From positions 412,620,044 through 412,684,043 of the forward strand of contig NC_080671.1 of NCBI RefSeq assembly GCF_030247195.1: 64,000 bases of DNA, read 5' to 3'. Below the pieces are notes generated by a model that saw only the letters and a list, made by a program, of their open reading frames with translations, was not told the DNA's origin and ran no database searches. The position numbers were made by a program, and so were the translations under genes. Shown here one piece after another: positions 33,836-46,143 of the stretch. The number at the start of each line of letters is the position of its first letter. Position 1 is the stretch's first letter. Origin of the DNA: Topomyia yanbarensis (lineage: Eukaryota; Arthropoda; Insecta; Diptera; Culicidae).

Positions 33836-34307
33836 AAATTGTGTCTAAATTAAGAACTCTGACAACTCATTTACAACCACAGAGGCAGAGAAGTTTGGTA
33901 AGTTTTTCTTAAGAAAAATACCTAACCTCAACCAGTTTTTGCGATTTCCTTTTAACGGGAATCGAAAGGCTTAAACTGTGTGCTTGTTTACGTCGGGCGA
34001 ACGATTGCTGTAGGGTGCGTTTTCTCATAGCTCATTGGATTGACCATGGTATTTTCTTATTTTGACGTTTTAAGTTTAACCCATGCAACAGCAGCACCCA
34101 GAAATCGAAAGGGCGGCTAGGCAGGTTAAAATCAAAAGTATAACATAACGTCATATTATAGTAGCCGACATAAGGACGTTGTTTGAAAGTAAATCAACAT
34201 GAAATAAAGGGTATTCAATACAAAATGAGAATGATATCAATACCTTTCTGTAATTACAGTAAAGAGCGTATTTTTTTCTCTCCAAGAGAATTGCTCTCTG
34301 GACTCCC
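33836..34307. other. Unassigned DNA before the mariner copy
   Basis: May contain the 5' end of the following transposon, but no clear terminal repeat was identified. Confidence 0.3.
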
Positions 34308-35180
34308 TTGAAATGGGTGGCATGTTTCTTTTCGCTCGGGTGCTGTCAGTTCAATCGAAGGTACTTTCGAAACAGCAAGCACTCCGCGTGCGTGTTGTAC
34401 GGTTTTACGAAACGCATCGTCATCGTGGAAAAAGTTTACGGTAGACCATTTTCGAGACGAAAATGGGCCCGTGAGTACTGTTTACCGGATTCTGGCATCC
34501 CTGAGTGTGGAGCTGAAGGCCAGTATAATGACGAAGAAGAAGAAGAAGGAAAATATCACTGCTCCCATACCTTGATTCACCGATTCCTCATAAACCATCT
34601 GTCGGATGAAGACTCGGTCGCCCGAGTACACGGACGAGCAGATAGCGATCGTGAAATTCCGCTCTCGAAGACCCATATTCCAGGAAATGACAGTTACTAT
34701 TCCAGCGACAAGTCGGCCACACCCGTCGTCATATCGGACAGAGGGATTTCCAAGCCGTGGTTTAAGCCGAGCGGTCTGGTCATCAATCAACAATTGTACC
34801 AGGAGGAGTGTCTTGAGAAAATTCTTCTGCCGTTCTTAAAGGAGCATCATGCGGATGGGAAGTACGTGTTCTGGCCGGACAAGACGTCTTCCCATTACGC
34901 CAAGAAGATGCTGGAGTATCTTGAGCAGAAAAAGATACCGAACGTACAGAAGGAAAGTAACCCGACCAACTTGCTCGAGTGCCGTCTCATTGAGGATTTT
35001 TTCGGCTCCCTCAGTGCCCTAGTGTACAAAGGTAATTGGCAGGTTAATGATACGAAATAGTTGACTACCAGGATCCGGAAATTATCCGGAAGATGGACGT
35101 CAGTGCTGTCCAGCGCTTTTGAGAGAGCATCGCAACTAAGTTGCGTCGTACGGTTGACTAGGGCCCCTTCTCCGACAGCA
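34308..35180 (+). pseudogene. mariner-type (DD37E) transposase remnant
   Basis: The long open frame at 34308-35060 (250 codons) carries the C-terminal half of a mariner/Tc1-superfamily transposase. It has HIPGNDSYYSSDK, ISDRGISKPWFKPSGL, then NQQLYQEECLEKILLPFL, the second catalytic Asp in YVFWPDKTSSHYAKK, and the Glu in CRLIEDFFGSL. Exactly 37 residues lie between that Asp and Glu, which is the ITmD37E signature described from mosquitoes. The region of the first Asp (LSDEDSV) is followed by an extra segment (about RVHGRADSDREIPLSK), and the normal HTH N terminus is not recognisable. After 35060 the similarity continues out of frame (DYQDPEIIRKMDV) to about 35180. I judge it a dead copy despite the open frame. 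Confidence 0.85.
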
Positions 35181-35186
35181 TGAAGT

Positions 35187-35286
35187 ACAAAGTTACTTTA
35201 CGCTCGTCCGGACATGCCGCAGACTCAGGTGATTCGCATTTCTAATACCAAAAGATCCTGACTCCTGCTGTAGCAGACAAAGGGTT
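35187..35286. repeat. Dispersed repeat, copy B (partner at 11691-11780)
   Basis: Nearly identical to 11691-11780. Sits between two mariner remnants that point toward each other. Confidence 0.8.
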
Positions 35287-35339
35287 TGTGTTTTTCAAGT
35301 TTACTTTTAAAAACTTGAGATTTTGCGGTTTCCAGATGA

Positions 35340-35690
35340 CCATTTTTTTCTTGATAGGGTTAAGGTCCTGAATGATTGAAGCACTTTTTTTAGTTCAAAA
35401 ACAACATTATTGATCCCGGTCCAGTCGAAGACGGTTTGGGCATAATGGAAGATGATAAATCCGGTCATATTAGTGTAAGACCTTCGTAAGATCCCAAAAA
35501 GAAGAATTTGGGGAGGTTTGCTTTTGTAGATTTATCCGCCGATGGTCCCAAATATGATAAAGATCTGAATAATTTTGCCGCATCCGCAGAAGGCTTGCCA
35601 TACATAGATTTCTTGGGCTTGGATCGCGTTCTGTTTGTCACTTCCGAATTTTGTATATGAGTGGTCCAAAACGTATCATTGGTTTTGCTC
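35340..35690 (-). pseudogene. Second mariner-type transposase remnant
   Basis: In the minus-strand frames, KPKKSM(Y)-VWQAFCGCGK lies at 35620-35570 and GSYEGLTLI-PDLSSS near 35490-35440 (the usual WPD now has a stop in place of Trp). HYAQTVFDWTGINNVVF follows at 35445-35400. These are the blocks around the second catalytic Asp of a mariner transposase of the same broad DD37E type as the neighbour, though of a different subfamily (CGCGK and YEG variants). Frames shift repeatedly. Confidence 0.7.
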
Positions 35691-36909
35691 AGAATAGAAG
35701 GAACTTTTGAGTAGCACTTGAATTGGTCGGTGTTAAGTCAGACCGGACTATGTGACAATTTCTTGATTTCGAGAAAAACATGTTTAAAGTTTGAATCGCA
35801 GCATCTTCTACACAGTAATTGTAAACAATATTTTTCGCCATAATTCTTGCTGTTTTGTTAAATTTTTCAAATTTGGCAAAAGTCGAATGTAGCTGAAGAA
35901 ATTCTTTATCCAGTTCTATCATTATCCAATTTTTATGTTTTGTGACTTAGTCCGGTCTGGCTTAACTCCTACCAATTGGTTCAATTTCTATAAAGCATTT
36001 CCCTCCGCTTGGTTGTTTGATGGTCTTTCAACGGGATACGAATCAATGTGCGATTCCAAAGGGCTCTGTTATTGATTCATAGATAAGAAGAGTAGGAATA
36101 ATTATAAACCAATGTTAATATAATCTTTTCCCTAAAACGACTTTCAATTCAAATTTCTGCCATTTTTAGCAATGCACTGAAGAGATACAAATAATTGGAT
36201 TACTTTTTTTAGCGAAAATTTGGCAATACACTGATGTATTTAATTAGTTGCAACTGGCACTGATTTTGTCCCGCAGGTAAAGGTGGTCAGATTACAAACT
36301 ACTTTGGTACGTTGTGTTTCAGCCAACCTAACACATTTTAGAATAATTTAAGCTTAGTCCCGTAGGAAATTTCAATTTTTCACTAAAATTTCCATAAAGA
36401 CAAAACCGACTGACTCCAACGCAATCTGGAATAACTCTTGGAATTTTGGACCAAGATGTCACCATTTTCGCCAGTATATGTTTATTCATTTCCAATACTG
36501 CCCATTAATGCATAAGAATCCCATATTGAAGAACAGCAAGTCGAGAAAAACTCTGTTCAATATTTCCATTTTCGTTGAGCCTTATGGATGAGACAAGCAT
36601 GTTTTGGTATTTTTTCGATATTTTCTAAGCAAATCTTGTAATCTTGTTTGTGCGTTATGATTCAGTAGTGATGTTGTTGTTGTTGTTTATTAACTACACT
36701 TTACACCAAGAAAGGGGTGCATTCGTGTCGGAAGAAAAGTATTTTTGCCTGACAAATTCACGATCATCGTTACAACTCAAAATATCTAATCTAAACAGGT
36801 TAGTTTCCCTTAGGAATTTTATCAAACTCTCCTCATTTTTCTCGGTGTTGCGCAGAGCTGCCGCATACTATTTTCTGCAGTGGAGAATCACATGGCGGAG
36901 AATCACAGT
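35691..36909. other. Unassigned DNA
   Basis: AT-rich. Short frames without recognisable domains (35689-35922 minus, 36644-36916 plus). Confidence 0.35.
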
Positions 36910-39850
36910 GATCTGAGTTTAATTTTTAATTTCGCGAAGTTTTACTTCAGTGGACGCTGACCACCGTTGGTACCATTGATTTCGGATAGCTGTTTTTGTT
37001 AGATTAACGGCGTCTGCGCACGGAACGGATATATCCAGTGAGGCAATGCCCCTGGCTTTTCCTGCGAGTCGGTCTGCCTCTTCGTAACCATGGATACCAG
37101 AATGACCTGGAATCCAGCACAGCTTGATTGGACGGTTTCGAAGCATGTTTTCAATTTCCTGAATCCACGGTTGCTGGGATGTTCCAGCTTCGATTGCGGA
37201 TAGACAGCTAGCCGAATCTGATATTGTCAGCAGCTCTCTGGACGTGTGGTACGCAGTTAGCGCTGTTCTTATTGCGAAAGCCTCGGCGGAGAAGACACTA
37301 CATTGCGGCGGAAGGCCAACCAATTGTTGATAGTTCTCCAAATACTCCCGCGCCTACTGTGTTATCGTCTTTGGTACCATCTGCATAGACGACATGTGAG
37401 CGACTGAAACGATCTGTCAGCACCCCCTGAACAACTGGATGAACAATTTCCGAAGGGTCTCCAGCTATCATGCGTTTCTTTACGTCCCATACGATCTGGG
37501 GCTTGAGTTCGTACGGCTGAATAGATCGAACGGCAAAGTGCCTGCTTCAGCCATAATGGCTAGAATTGGGCTCGTGACGTATGCTCCGGATGCGAATCTT
37601 ATCATCCTGTTGTATGCAGGTGCGAGAGTTTGGTGATGGTATCTCCTCCTCTGCTTACGAGACCCATGAGAGGTATCAATTGCTGACCCAATTTGCAGTA
37701 GAGACGCACGATGACCACGAGGTAACTTGACACCGATCGTCTTCAGGATACGCAGCCTGGATTCGCACGCCTTTTTCGCCATTTTACAATGCGCTTTAAA
37801 GTTGAGCGATCGGTCGAGAGTAACATCGAAGGTTTTCAGCAGCGTTTGTGTTGGAACGGTTACACTATATCGCTTGCGCGCTTCGCGGCGGGCATTCGGG
37901 CTGCAAAAGAAGATGATGGATTTCGATGCAGATATCGTAAATCCAACACTTCTCGGCCATTTATCGATGGATTTCACTGCGGATTGAAGTTTCCGAAGAA
38001 GCGACTGGTCTTCCCCTATACTAGAAGCAGAATGTCGTCAGCGTACAGCATGATCTGTACGGAATTCGGAACCACGTTAAATATGGGTTGAATAGCCACG
38101 AGAAACAGCGTAACCGAAAGCTTTGAGCCCTGTGGCACACCATTTTCCAGCGGATGTGGCCCTCCACGTTGACCTGAAACGTTATTTCGGAAAAAAACTG
38201 TTTATCATTCCTCCACGTATCTGCCATTTCCGTAGTGTTCGTAGGATGCAATATCTCCACGTGGTGTCGTATGCCTTAGACAAGTCAAGCAAAGCCATCA
38301 CACTGTGTTCGTCACGATCCGGTAATGATCTCTCCAACTCCGCAAAGTATGTGTCAGTGCCCCGGCCAGACCTAAAAGCATATTGTCGTTCGTCGAAACG
38401 CCCGTCCGACTCTAGTTCGGTGGTCAACCGCCGGTTGACTATTCACTCGAAAACTTTCGTCATACAACTCGGTAAGGTGGACGGAAGGCAGCTGGACTCG
38501 CGTCATAGGGAGGGAATACGCTACTGCGTCATATTTTGTTGACGAGTTTCAACGTGGCAGTTTTCACCGACACTGGTAGTCGCTGAAGCATTGGATAACC
38601 GACGCAGTCCGGTCCTGAAGAGCGACTTCATCCTTTGTCGAGCGCCCACAGCAGCTCATTCAGAGTGAAGTCAGAGTTGTAAATATCGTCTGTATCTGGC
38701 GAGAAGTTTATGCGATTTCGTTCGGCCTTGTCTTTCTCCCTCTGGAAGAATGACGAATAGCTGGAGGTTGCGGATCTTTCGCTGTAGTATTATGCCAGTT
38801 CTTCAGATATTTCTTCTGGCTTATCCGTGTAGCAAGTGGACCGTTTAATGACAGTTGGGCGATGCTGACGTTTCCCTCTCATCAGGTCCACTGTCAGCCA
38901 CATCTCCGACGTTGTTGAACTTGGTGATATCTTCGCAACGAAGTCTTGCCATGATCTTTGTTTGGCGTCATGCATAGACTTTCTCACTGCCGCCCGTGAT
39001 TCTTGAAAGTTTTTCAGTACATTCGCTTTTCGTGGGTTCTCCGCTGGTATACGTTTAAGTGCTCTAAGTGCCGGTAGTGCAAGGTATCGCGGTGTTTGCT
39101 GCTCGGTCAACGAAACAGTCGATTGATTTTTCGGTGGCCGGTCGAATAGCGTTGGCGTCAATCACTCGTAGATTGTCCAATCTACTTGGTCGTAAATCCA
39201 TTTCGGTCTTTGGGGTAGTGCAATGGAAACCGGAATGGGAAAGTGATCACTACTGTTGGCATCCGGAAGAGTTCGCCATACCAATTTCGAAGCCACTGAT
39301 TCGGAGCAGATCGAGAGGTCAATATCCGAAGTGATACCGGTAGCTGGATCAATCCGAGTGAGCGATCCGGATCAGTAATCTTTCCGATAGCGTTTTCTCG
39401 GCGAGGAAGTGACCTAGTGCGGTAGATTTCGTGGAACCCCAGCAAATAAGTCGCCTAGTACGAGAACTGGACGTGGAAGCGTTTCGAGGAAGTGATCCAG
39501 CTGTTCTTGACACTGTTGAGTATTTGGAGGGACGTAGAATGTCGAAACACCGCCATTTGTTGTGACAGTTGTATCCGAACTGCGATTGTCTGTATATTGC
39601 CATCGACATCGATTCGCTCGAAGGGTACACCGTTTCGAATGGCAATATATACTCCTTGTTGCCAGTATCGACGACTCCCAGCTTTCAGCTACAGAGTGTA
39701 GTTGTTACCGATTAAATCTGATGAAACTACTCGGTGGTCCACTTTAGTTTCCTGAAGCGCTATCAGGTTTGGTCCGTACTCTAAGATCAGCTGTTTAAGC
39801 TCGCTGATACAGAATACAATCCAACAGATAACTCATTTTAGACAAAAATC
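36910..39850 (-). mobile_element. I-like non-LTR retrotransposon, nearly complete mutated ORF2
   Basis: Read downward from 39850. The endonuclease N terminus has EYGPNLIALQETKV at about 39790-39750, then an SRRYWQQGVYIAIRNGVP block at about 39680-39630 and a GDFNAHH-type region at about 39470-39400. The linker is at 39161-38790. The RT follows with FDERQYAFRSGRGTDTYFAE at about 38400-38340 and ALLDLSKAYDTTWR at about 38300-38260. A degraded PQGS-type box (38140-38110) precedes an intact LYADDILL at about 38055-38030, then the thumb SIIFFCSPNARREARKRYSV. The RNase H domain starts ADGTKDDNTVGAGVFGEL at about 37390-37340 (catalytic Asp), then FSAEAFAIRTAL, TISDSASCLSAI and WIPGHSGIHGYEEADRLAG at about 37120-37060. 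The domain order EN-RT-RNase H and this motif set fit the I clade. Several frameshifts are present, and ORF1 and the ends were not found. Confidence 0.88.
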
Positions 39851-42145
39851 CATATCCATCTTATTCTTTTATGGGATAAATAGTAAGCGTCGCTATTGAA
39901 GCAATGGAATTCGTGCGGACCTAGGAATTGTGGTTGATTTAGTGGGGAAAATCTAGGAAGCGGATACTACGTGGTTAATGAAATGGAACCTAAAAATTTT
40001 ATATTGCTTTTTGGCGCATACAGCCATTTCATTGACTCCCAATGCATTCCTCTTGCATCGTAATAAATAAACTATCGCAAACAATTTTGATTTTTTTTCG
40101 AATTGGGGCTTTACCCATCTATATCCAATTCGTTTCACTCAATTGCACAATGCGCTGTCTTGTAATTCGCAAACAAACACGTTGAGCCCACACATTCGTT
40201 GAACCGCTGACGCTGAACAACCTTCACATTGATTGATTTATTTATAAATTTGCCAAAACCCCGTTTGACCACCGCCTAAATAAATACGAAAGAGCCTCAT
40301 GCAGTATATTGTAATATGGAGGTGTTGGAGATGGTATACTAAAATATACTAGAGTTTGAAATGCTTTTGAACTTAATGGTTGAGAAGAGGTGAAGAAATG
40401 ATTAGTAATTAGTTCATGACCTCAGCCGACGTCGCAATCAATAAATCAATTGAAGTTGCAGTTCCACAACTGTTAAGTCGCCAATTTATGCTAACTAATG
40501 AGTTCAACGTGTCCCAACGTCCTTCCGAATCGGTTGATTAAGAGATAATTTAGGTAATGTTCCTATAAACTGTCACGCAAGCCATTTACAGTTTCGTAAT
40601 GCAGTGTGAGTAACGTATACCAGTAGCTAGGCAGTAATTCAACATGCTTTCCCCGTCAAACGCCCCGGTGAGCACACAATGCTTTACAACAACAAGGCTT
40701 TTCCGTAGATTGCGTGTACCGATATGCGTAGAGCGAAAGGCTAGGTTTGCCCAGTGAATCACATACATATTAGGTTTAATCAAATGAGTAATCATGACAA
40801 TTCCACCGAACCGACACACGCTAACTGTAATTTGTGACGGTCAAAACTAGACATTTTACCTGCTTCCGGTTTAGCTATTAGGATCATGATAACTTAACAG
40901 TTGTGATTCCTCATATCAGTACAATAATCCTCATACCTAGTTCTCGGAATGTTGTCTGTACATTGCATAGGTAAGTGCTAATTACCCTCGGTTGTCAGCC
41001 AATAACATTATTTGCTTCCTACTTTCATACCTTGATCACATTTATATCTATAGTCACTTCTAACCCTTAACACCTCCCTTTTCACACGTTACGTGAGATT
41101 TGTGTATGTCATTTCATTGGCATACACGAGATCGTTATCGAATTAATTTCCTACTTTACGACACCTTCTCGTCACCCTTGTGCGACATGTATGTTTGGCT
41201 GTGTGTGTTGCTTTCCGAGACCTTGAACCTCTCAATAAATCTCAATTAGTTACAAGTGCAGTTTAACTAACCCTCCGATTACATTGACATGCATCTCCCC
41301 GAGAACCTTCCCGTATTGCAATTACAATGCATCAGCGGTCATAAAAATGGTTTTAGCCTTGACCAAAGTCGCGATCCCGTAATGATCTCGCGAATGATGT
41401 TTGTTTTTGTAACAAACACGCGGGACTTGAGCGGTCAATCAATTTGCATTACCATTACGCGAAAGCGCCTACAAATGTGACATTACCCTTCACTGGCCCC
41501 CTTCTGCTTTTTCCCATCAGAACAAATTTCCTTCCGAGGCGCAGTTGCCTGACCGGGTCGTTGTTAACAGGTATGCTTGCATGTACAGTGGCGGCAGGAA
41601 AATAACTGGCGCTTTTTTGACGGGAAAAATCTTAAATTTAGATTGAATTTGGAAAAAATGTGTATTCCAGTGTTCGAATGTAAGATGACATTTACTGATC
41701 ACAACTTGTGACGTTTCAAATATAGTAATCTCATTCACCTCACCACACCGTCCGTCACTGTAGATCTCGGCAAGGCAAACTGCAGCTATTTTCCACCGCA
41801 CGCGACTTCCTGAACGCAACACGCTCGGTGCCCTTAGCAGGTACAGCACCAATGTGGGGAAACAAATTATTTATCCGTCCGTGTCGTGGGATGCCGACAT
41901 TCCGCCTGCCAGACTGGGTGATTAAAAGTGACTTACACGAAGCGAGCAGAAACATTGGGATTAGGGTGAGGTTTGAGCTGCAGATTTTATCATCGCAAAT
42001 AACGGTTTGAGGTGAGTTTGTAGTGAGGTGAGGATTGAATAGTAGGAACAGTGAACGGAACTGGAAATGTCATAGCTTGACTAGATGTGTGATAAATTTG
42101 ATGAAGGAGTTTGATTCTATTAGATATTATTCGTTCTCTGGTTTT
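39851..42145. other. Unassigned DNA, about 2.3 kb
   Basis: No gene or repeat recognised. The first part may contain ORF1 remnants or the 5' UTR of the I-like element, but I see no matching domain. 40400-41500 is free of visible transposon sequence and could be host intergenic DNA. Confidence 0.35.
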
Positions 42146-42330
42146 ATTGGTTTTTATTATTTCGATTATGGAGGTTTCAAATGTATGGTCATTCACCTTT
42201 TTATTCGTATTAGAAAAATCTCTAACTCTATGTGCGCAGGTTGAGAATCGAACCCAGGCCGACAACCGATTCCGACTCAATCTTGTTGTATTTGAGCTGC
42301 AATCCCAGTCAGGATTCCGAATCAAATTGC
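42146..42330 (-). mobile_element. tRNA-derived SINE copy with a different head
   Basis: The minus strand has a B box, CTGGGTTCGATTCTC (42257-42243), then CGCACATAGAGTTAGAGATT, AAGGTGAATGACC and a tail CCTCCATAATCGAAATAATA. The body matches the 28.95-kb copy. The 5' head (GATTGCAGCTCAAATACAAC, AAGATTGAGTCGGAATCGG) differs from it, suggesting a second SINE subfamily sharing one body and tail. Confidence 0.75.
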
Positions 42331-42459
42331 GAATGGTTTGTCCGGGGGTGCGTTGCATAAAGAGTAAGACAATATTTATTGCGACAATTTCAAACTTTCG
42401 TAACTCTCTTTTACTGGACCGAAATTAACCAAATTTTGACCAGATTATTTTTAGGGTGT

Positions 42460-43000
42460 ACTGCTTAGTTGAGTTTACTGTCACTGAGTTTACTTTCAGT
42501 GAGATTCCGGTTGAGATGGAAGAAAATCAGCAAACCTTTCGTGAAAGAATCTTGGTCAAACACGTACAAAATCCTGGGCTGTCATATAGAGCGTTAGGAA
42601 AACCGATGAATGTAAAACATTCGACCATCTTACATGTTTTACAAAGGTTCTAGGAACGGATGACAATGGACCAGAAGCCAGGAGCTGGACGAAAATCAAG
42701 AGCAACGTGCCAAAAAATCGAGAGATCGCTGATTGTTCATTCGGAGGCGGAATCCGAACATTTCTACGTGAAAAAATTGATGTTTGGCAAAGTTTTGCAT
42801 AGAGGGCCATGAAACGACCCGGATTGAAAACGTACAAGGTTCAAGGTTCTAGCCAAATCGGGACGATCGCTGGCCAAAACGCGTACCCGGAAACTCTACA
42901 CGCTGCTAACGAACTACTGGTGCTGCGTCATTAATGATGAGACCTGCATTAAAGTGAATTTAAAGGACTCAGGACTCGAAAAGTTATTTCTCCGGATCGC
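42460..43000 (+). pseudogene. mariner-type transposase remnant, N-terminal half
   Basis: Starts MEENQQTFRERILVKHV at 42495. The helix-turn-helix is LSYRALGKPMNVKHSTILHV, with a stop after LQRF. It continues RMTMDQKPGAGRKSRA, RTRKLYTLLTNY and CVINDETCIKVNL, where NDET is the first catalytic Asp block. The second Asp and the Glu are lost. After 43000 the sequence changes to something unrecognised. It resembles the N terminus expected for DD37E mariners. Confidence 0.75.
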
Positions 43001-43919
43001 AGGGGTGTGTGACGGGTTGCGCTGGTTGTGGTTATACGCTGCGGGAAACCTGCGACATCGTTGAGGAATTACAGGAGGAGTTCTTCGTTCACCGGATCAT
43101 TTACGAGGATCTACCTGATAAAGAAGCGGAGTTGGTAGGGTGATCGTAGGTTCTGGAGTTCCATGCAATTCACCAAAAAGTCCACTGTAATACGGGTGTT
43201 GCAGGAGGGTCGGTGTCGGTTTTATATGCCTACAGAGTGCTCTTTGCTCAGCAATGCTTCTACAACAGACCCATTTTATGAACGCTTCCGTATTTCTTTG
43301 TGTGTGTGGCCAGGTAAATTTTTTCAGTGGTGGATTACATGCCCATGATCGCATATTTTTCCTGTTTTCTATGGGATTTCCTATCTTTATGGGACTGATT
43401 TGTGATCATGGGCAGTAAAGTGAATAGATGCTTTTTCTTTAAAGTCCCTGAAGAAGTTTCGTTGGTAAGTAAGTATCTAGCAGTACGATCGAATGCAGCA
43501 AGTTGATTGGCATTTTCGATTCCTTCGACATCGTGACGACCGGAAACACAGAGAACACGAAGGCTGGAACATTTGATGGTCGGCGAGACATGGCAAGTGC
43601 GATTGCAGTTGTTTCTGCTGCAAAAACTGAGCCTCTTAGAGAAAGACGGAATGCGACGCTCCAGCTTGGAGGTGTCTGTGTGAATGTGAAAATGATTCGT
43701 GTACTTCTCGTTGACTAACTGTTGATAGTTGGCTTGGGCTTCGCTGGGAAGAGCGCCTGCTCCAGTTGGTTTGGTGAGATTCGTTTCAATATTTGATCTG
43801 TGTTGAACTGGGTCTTTTTGCGGGCCGTGCAGACGCTCCGGAAATGGAAGTGTGAGACCCGTAATAAATTTTAATCACCGACTGCAGTCGTGCGTAAGCA
43901 TCTCCGAATATTTTCTAGA
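43001..43919. other. Unassigned DNA including a 76-bp hairpin
   Basis: Inverted sequence GCCCATGATC (43339-43350) / GATCATGGGC (43402-43414) forms a hairpin with imperfect inner pairing. No domain is recognised in the short frames, including the 43503-43718 frame. Confidence 0.4.
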
Positions 43920-45000
43920 GATATCTAGGATCTATCTACGGCCTTCGACAAAATCAATATATTGCAGTAGCAAAGCTGGAGAAACTAGGTAGTCATGGAC
44001 AGCTCCTGCACTGGTTTCGTTCCTACCTCGATGGAAGGCAACTCCAAATCAGTATTAAGAACTGTCTATCTACACCATTCTTCGCTGCATCCGGCATCTC
44101 ACAAGGAAGCCATTTCGGTCCAGTGATATTCCTCCTCCACTTTAATGACGTCAATATCAAATTACAAGGACTCCGCTTTTCTTTCGCCGACGACATGAAA
44201 TTTTTTCGACGAATTTGAGATAAAGCCGATGCCAAGCTTCTTCAAAGTGAACTGGAGAGCTTTAGCACGTGGTGTGGTCTCAAAACAATGGTTTTAAACC
44301 TGAGTAAATGGTCAATAATTACGTTCTCGCGGAAACGCCGGTTCGGATCCAGTTTAACTACCTTTTCTTCGACTGTAGCATTCCAAGACACTCTCATGTC
44401 AAGGATCTCGGAGTCATCGTGGATTCGGCACTAACGTTCATACCACATACATCATTCATTGTGGATAAGGCAGCTTGGGTTCATCTTCCGAATAGCGAAA
44501 AACTTTAAGGGCGTATACTGTTTAAAATCACTCCATTGCGCGCTGGTTCGCTCAACACTAGAATATTGTTCTGCTGTTTGGAATCCGTACTACCAGAATG
44601 GCGTTGACAGAATAGAGGCCAATCAGCGCTGGTTCATACGTTTTGCGATTTGCGACATCATTCTTGGCAAAATAGATTTCAGCTGTCGAGCTACGAAAAC
44701 CGTTGTCAATTAATACAACTCGACACTCCAAGTACCCGGCGGGACTAATCTCGAGCCCTGTTCGTCACGGACTTACTGTCTGCCGTTCAGGAGAACCAAC
44801 TATGGTTTCCAGAGCGCTGTTACCGGACTTCAGCATGTTTTTAACAGTGTGGCGACGGCTTTTGACTTCAACTTGACAAGGAATCCGATTAAAGCTAAAA
44901 TAATGTCAATTCTGAAATGCATTAGTTTAAGCAACCACCATTGAGGCCAAGGGGTCTGTTGGTGAAGGTACAACAAATAAACAAATAAACAAACAAATAT
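43920..45000 (+). mobile_element. Jockey/CR1-type non-LTR retrotransposon, 5'-truncated with intact 3' end
   Basis: RT starts in the palm: TAFDKINI at about 43945, LEKLGSHGQLLHWFRSYLDG, ASGISQGSHFGPVIFLLHF (43985-44150), and catalytic LRFSFADDMKFF near 44170-44215. Thumb and C terminus follow: SRHSHVKDLGVIVDSALTF in the 44308-44508 frame, then VRSTLEYCSAVWNPYYQNGV, and after shifts FRRTNYGFQSAVTGLQHVFN to a stop near 44943. The 3' end is a short AT-rich tail of AACAAATAAACAAATAAACA type (about 44970-45000), as expected for target-primed insertion. Stops and frameshifts mark it as dead. Confidence 0.85.
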
Positions 45001-46019
45001 AGAGAAAGATAGAATGGGATGGTAGCTATACACCCAACTGCAGCAGGGATGCTAGAAAGCTGAATTGTGGCGTACCGTATGGCTCTGTTGCGATATATGA
45101 ATCAACAGTCATCATTTCACTCAGATAAGACCACACGTATTCCCCACGCACATTAAATGCCTCGTGAATTAGTTTCCTAGTTGGTCAAATAAACACTAAA
45201 CAAACAAAGAAATTAGTTTGATCAGTCCAAAGAAGTGTCAGCTCGATTAGCATCAACCGGAGAATACGTGTTCCATTACAATACCATCAAATCAAAGAAC
45301 ATTTAAAATTACATACGACAAAATATGTGCAATTCTGAATATAATAAAATAAAACCTACTTAATTATTTGCAATAAAATAAGATCAGGAAAATTAGTTGC
45401 ATAACCAAGATAGTTCATTTTCAAAGATAGCACTGTTGATGAATCACCTTATAAAATAGGTGATAAGGGACGCGGACGAAAATAGCTGACCACCACCTAT
45501 GATTTAGACACTTGATCTTAATTCCGTAGAAAATCCCTCTGTTGGCGATAAGGCACCTGCTGCTGTTGAATGCCGATGATTGTGTTTCCGTTCCATTCCA
45601 GGTGTTGATAACTGGTAGTGCGGGTGAGTCATTGCCTACATTCGCAGTCCCTCTTGTCCTGTCGATGGTGTAGGAGCAGACATTGCATTTATCGCTCATA
45701 TGAGTAAATGCGCCCGGATAGTTTGTTACTGCGACAATAAAAACTCACATTTTCACACGAAAAGTTATTGGCACTCACACAACTTCTCCGGATAAATACA
45801 ACGTGGCTGTTTTATTTATCCGGAGAATGAGTGAATGAGTTTATCACGGTATCCTTTTTGCGTTCCCTGCTTTGCTGTCGTTATTCCAAAACACGATAAA
45901 ACAAGTCTATCATACTTCTTTGCCGCTTTTCTTTGTAATTAAGTGTATTTTTTGAAGTTTTTATTGATTTCCACGAAATTAAAATTTTATCACCTTCTCC
46001 GGTGAGAAGGAAAAAGTCA
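45001..46019. other. Unassigned DNA with a TTCTCCGGATAAATA inverted repeat
   Basis: CTTCTCCGGATAAATA (45783-45798) pairs with TATTTATCCGGAGAA (45814-45828), a strong hairpin. Similar CTCCGG/TATCCGG motifs recur at 45992 and 46022. The minus frame 45421-45699 is not recognised. Confidence 0.45.
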
Positions 46020-46143
46020 AATAAATTTTATCCGGAAAATCATTCTCACGCTATTTGTGGAGACGGCGAATTTTGCGACTTATCTTATCTCGGATAAGTT
46101 GGACATCGGATAAGCTACTTCTCGCGTGAGTGAGAGAGAATTA
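46020..46143. repeat. Dispersed repeat, copy B (partner at 8511-8632)
   Basis: See the 8511-8632 copy. Here the outer part shows TTCTCACGC ... GCGTGAGTGAGAGAGAA, an imperfect inverted terminal repeat. Confidence 0.6.

Noticed and set aside
38123..38542. 139-codon plus-strand frame
   Set aside because: Antisense of the I-like RT domain.
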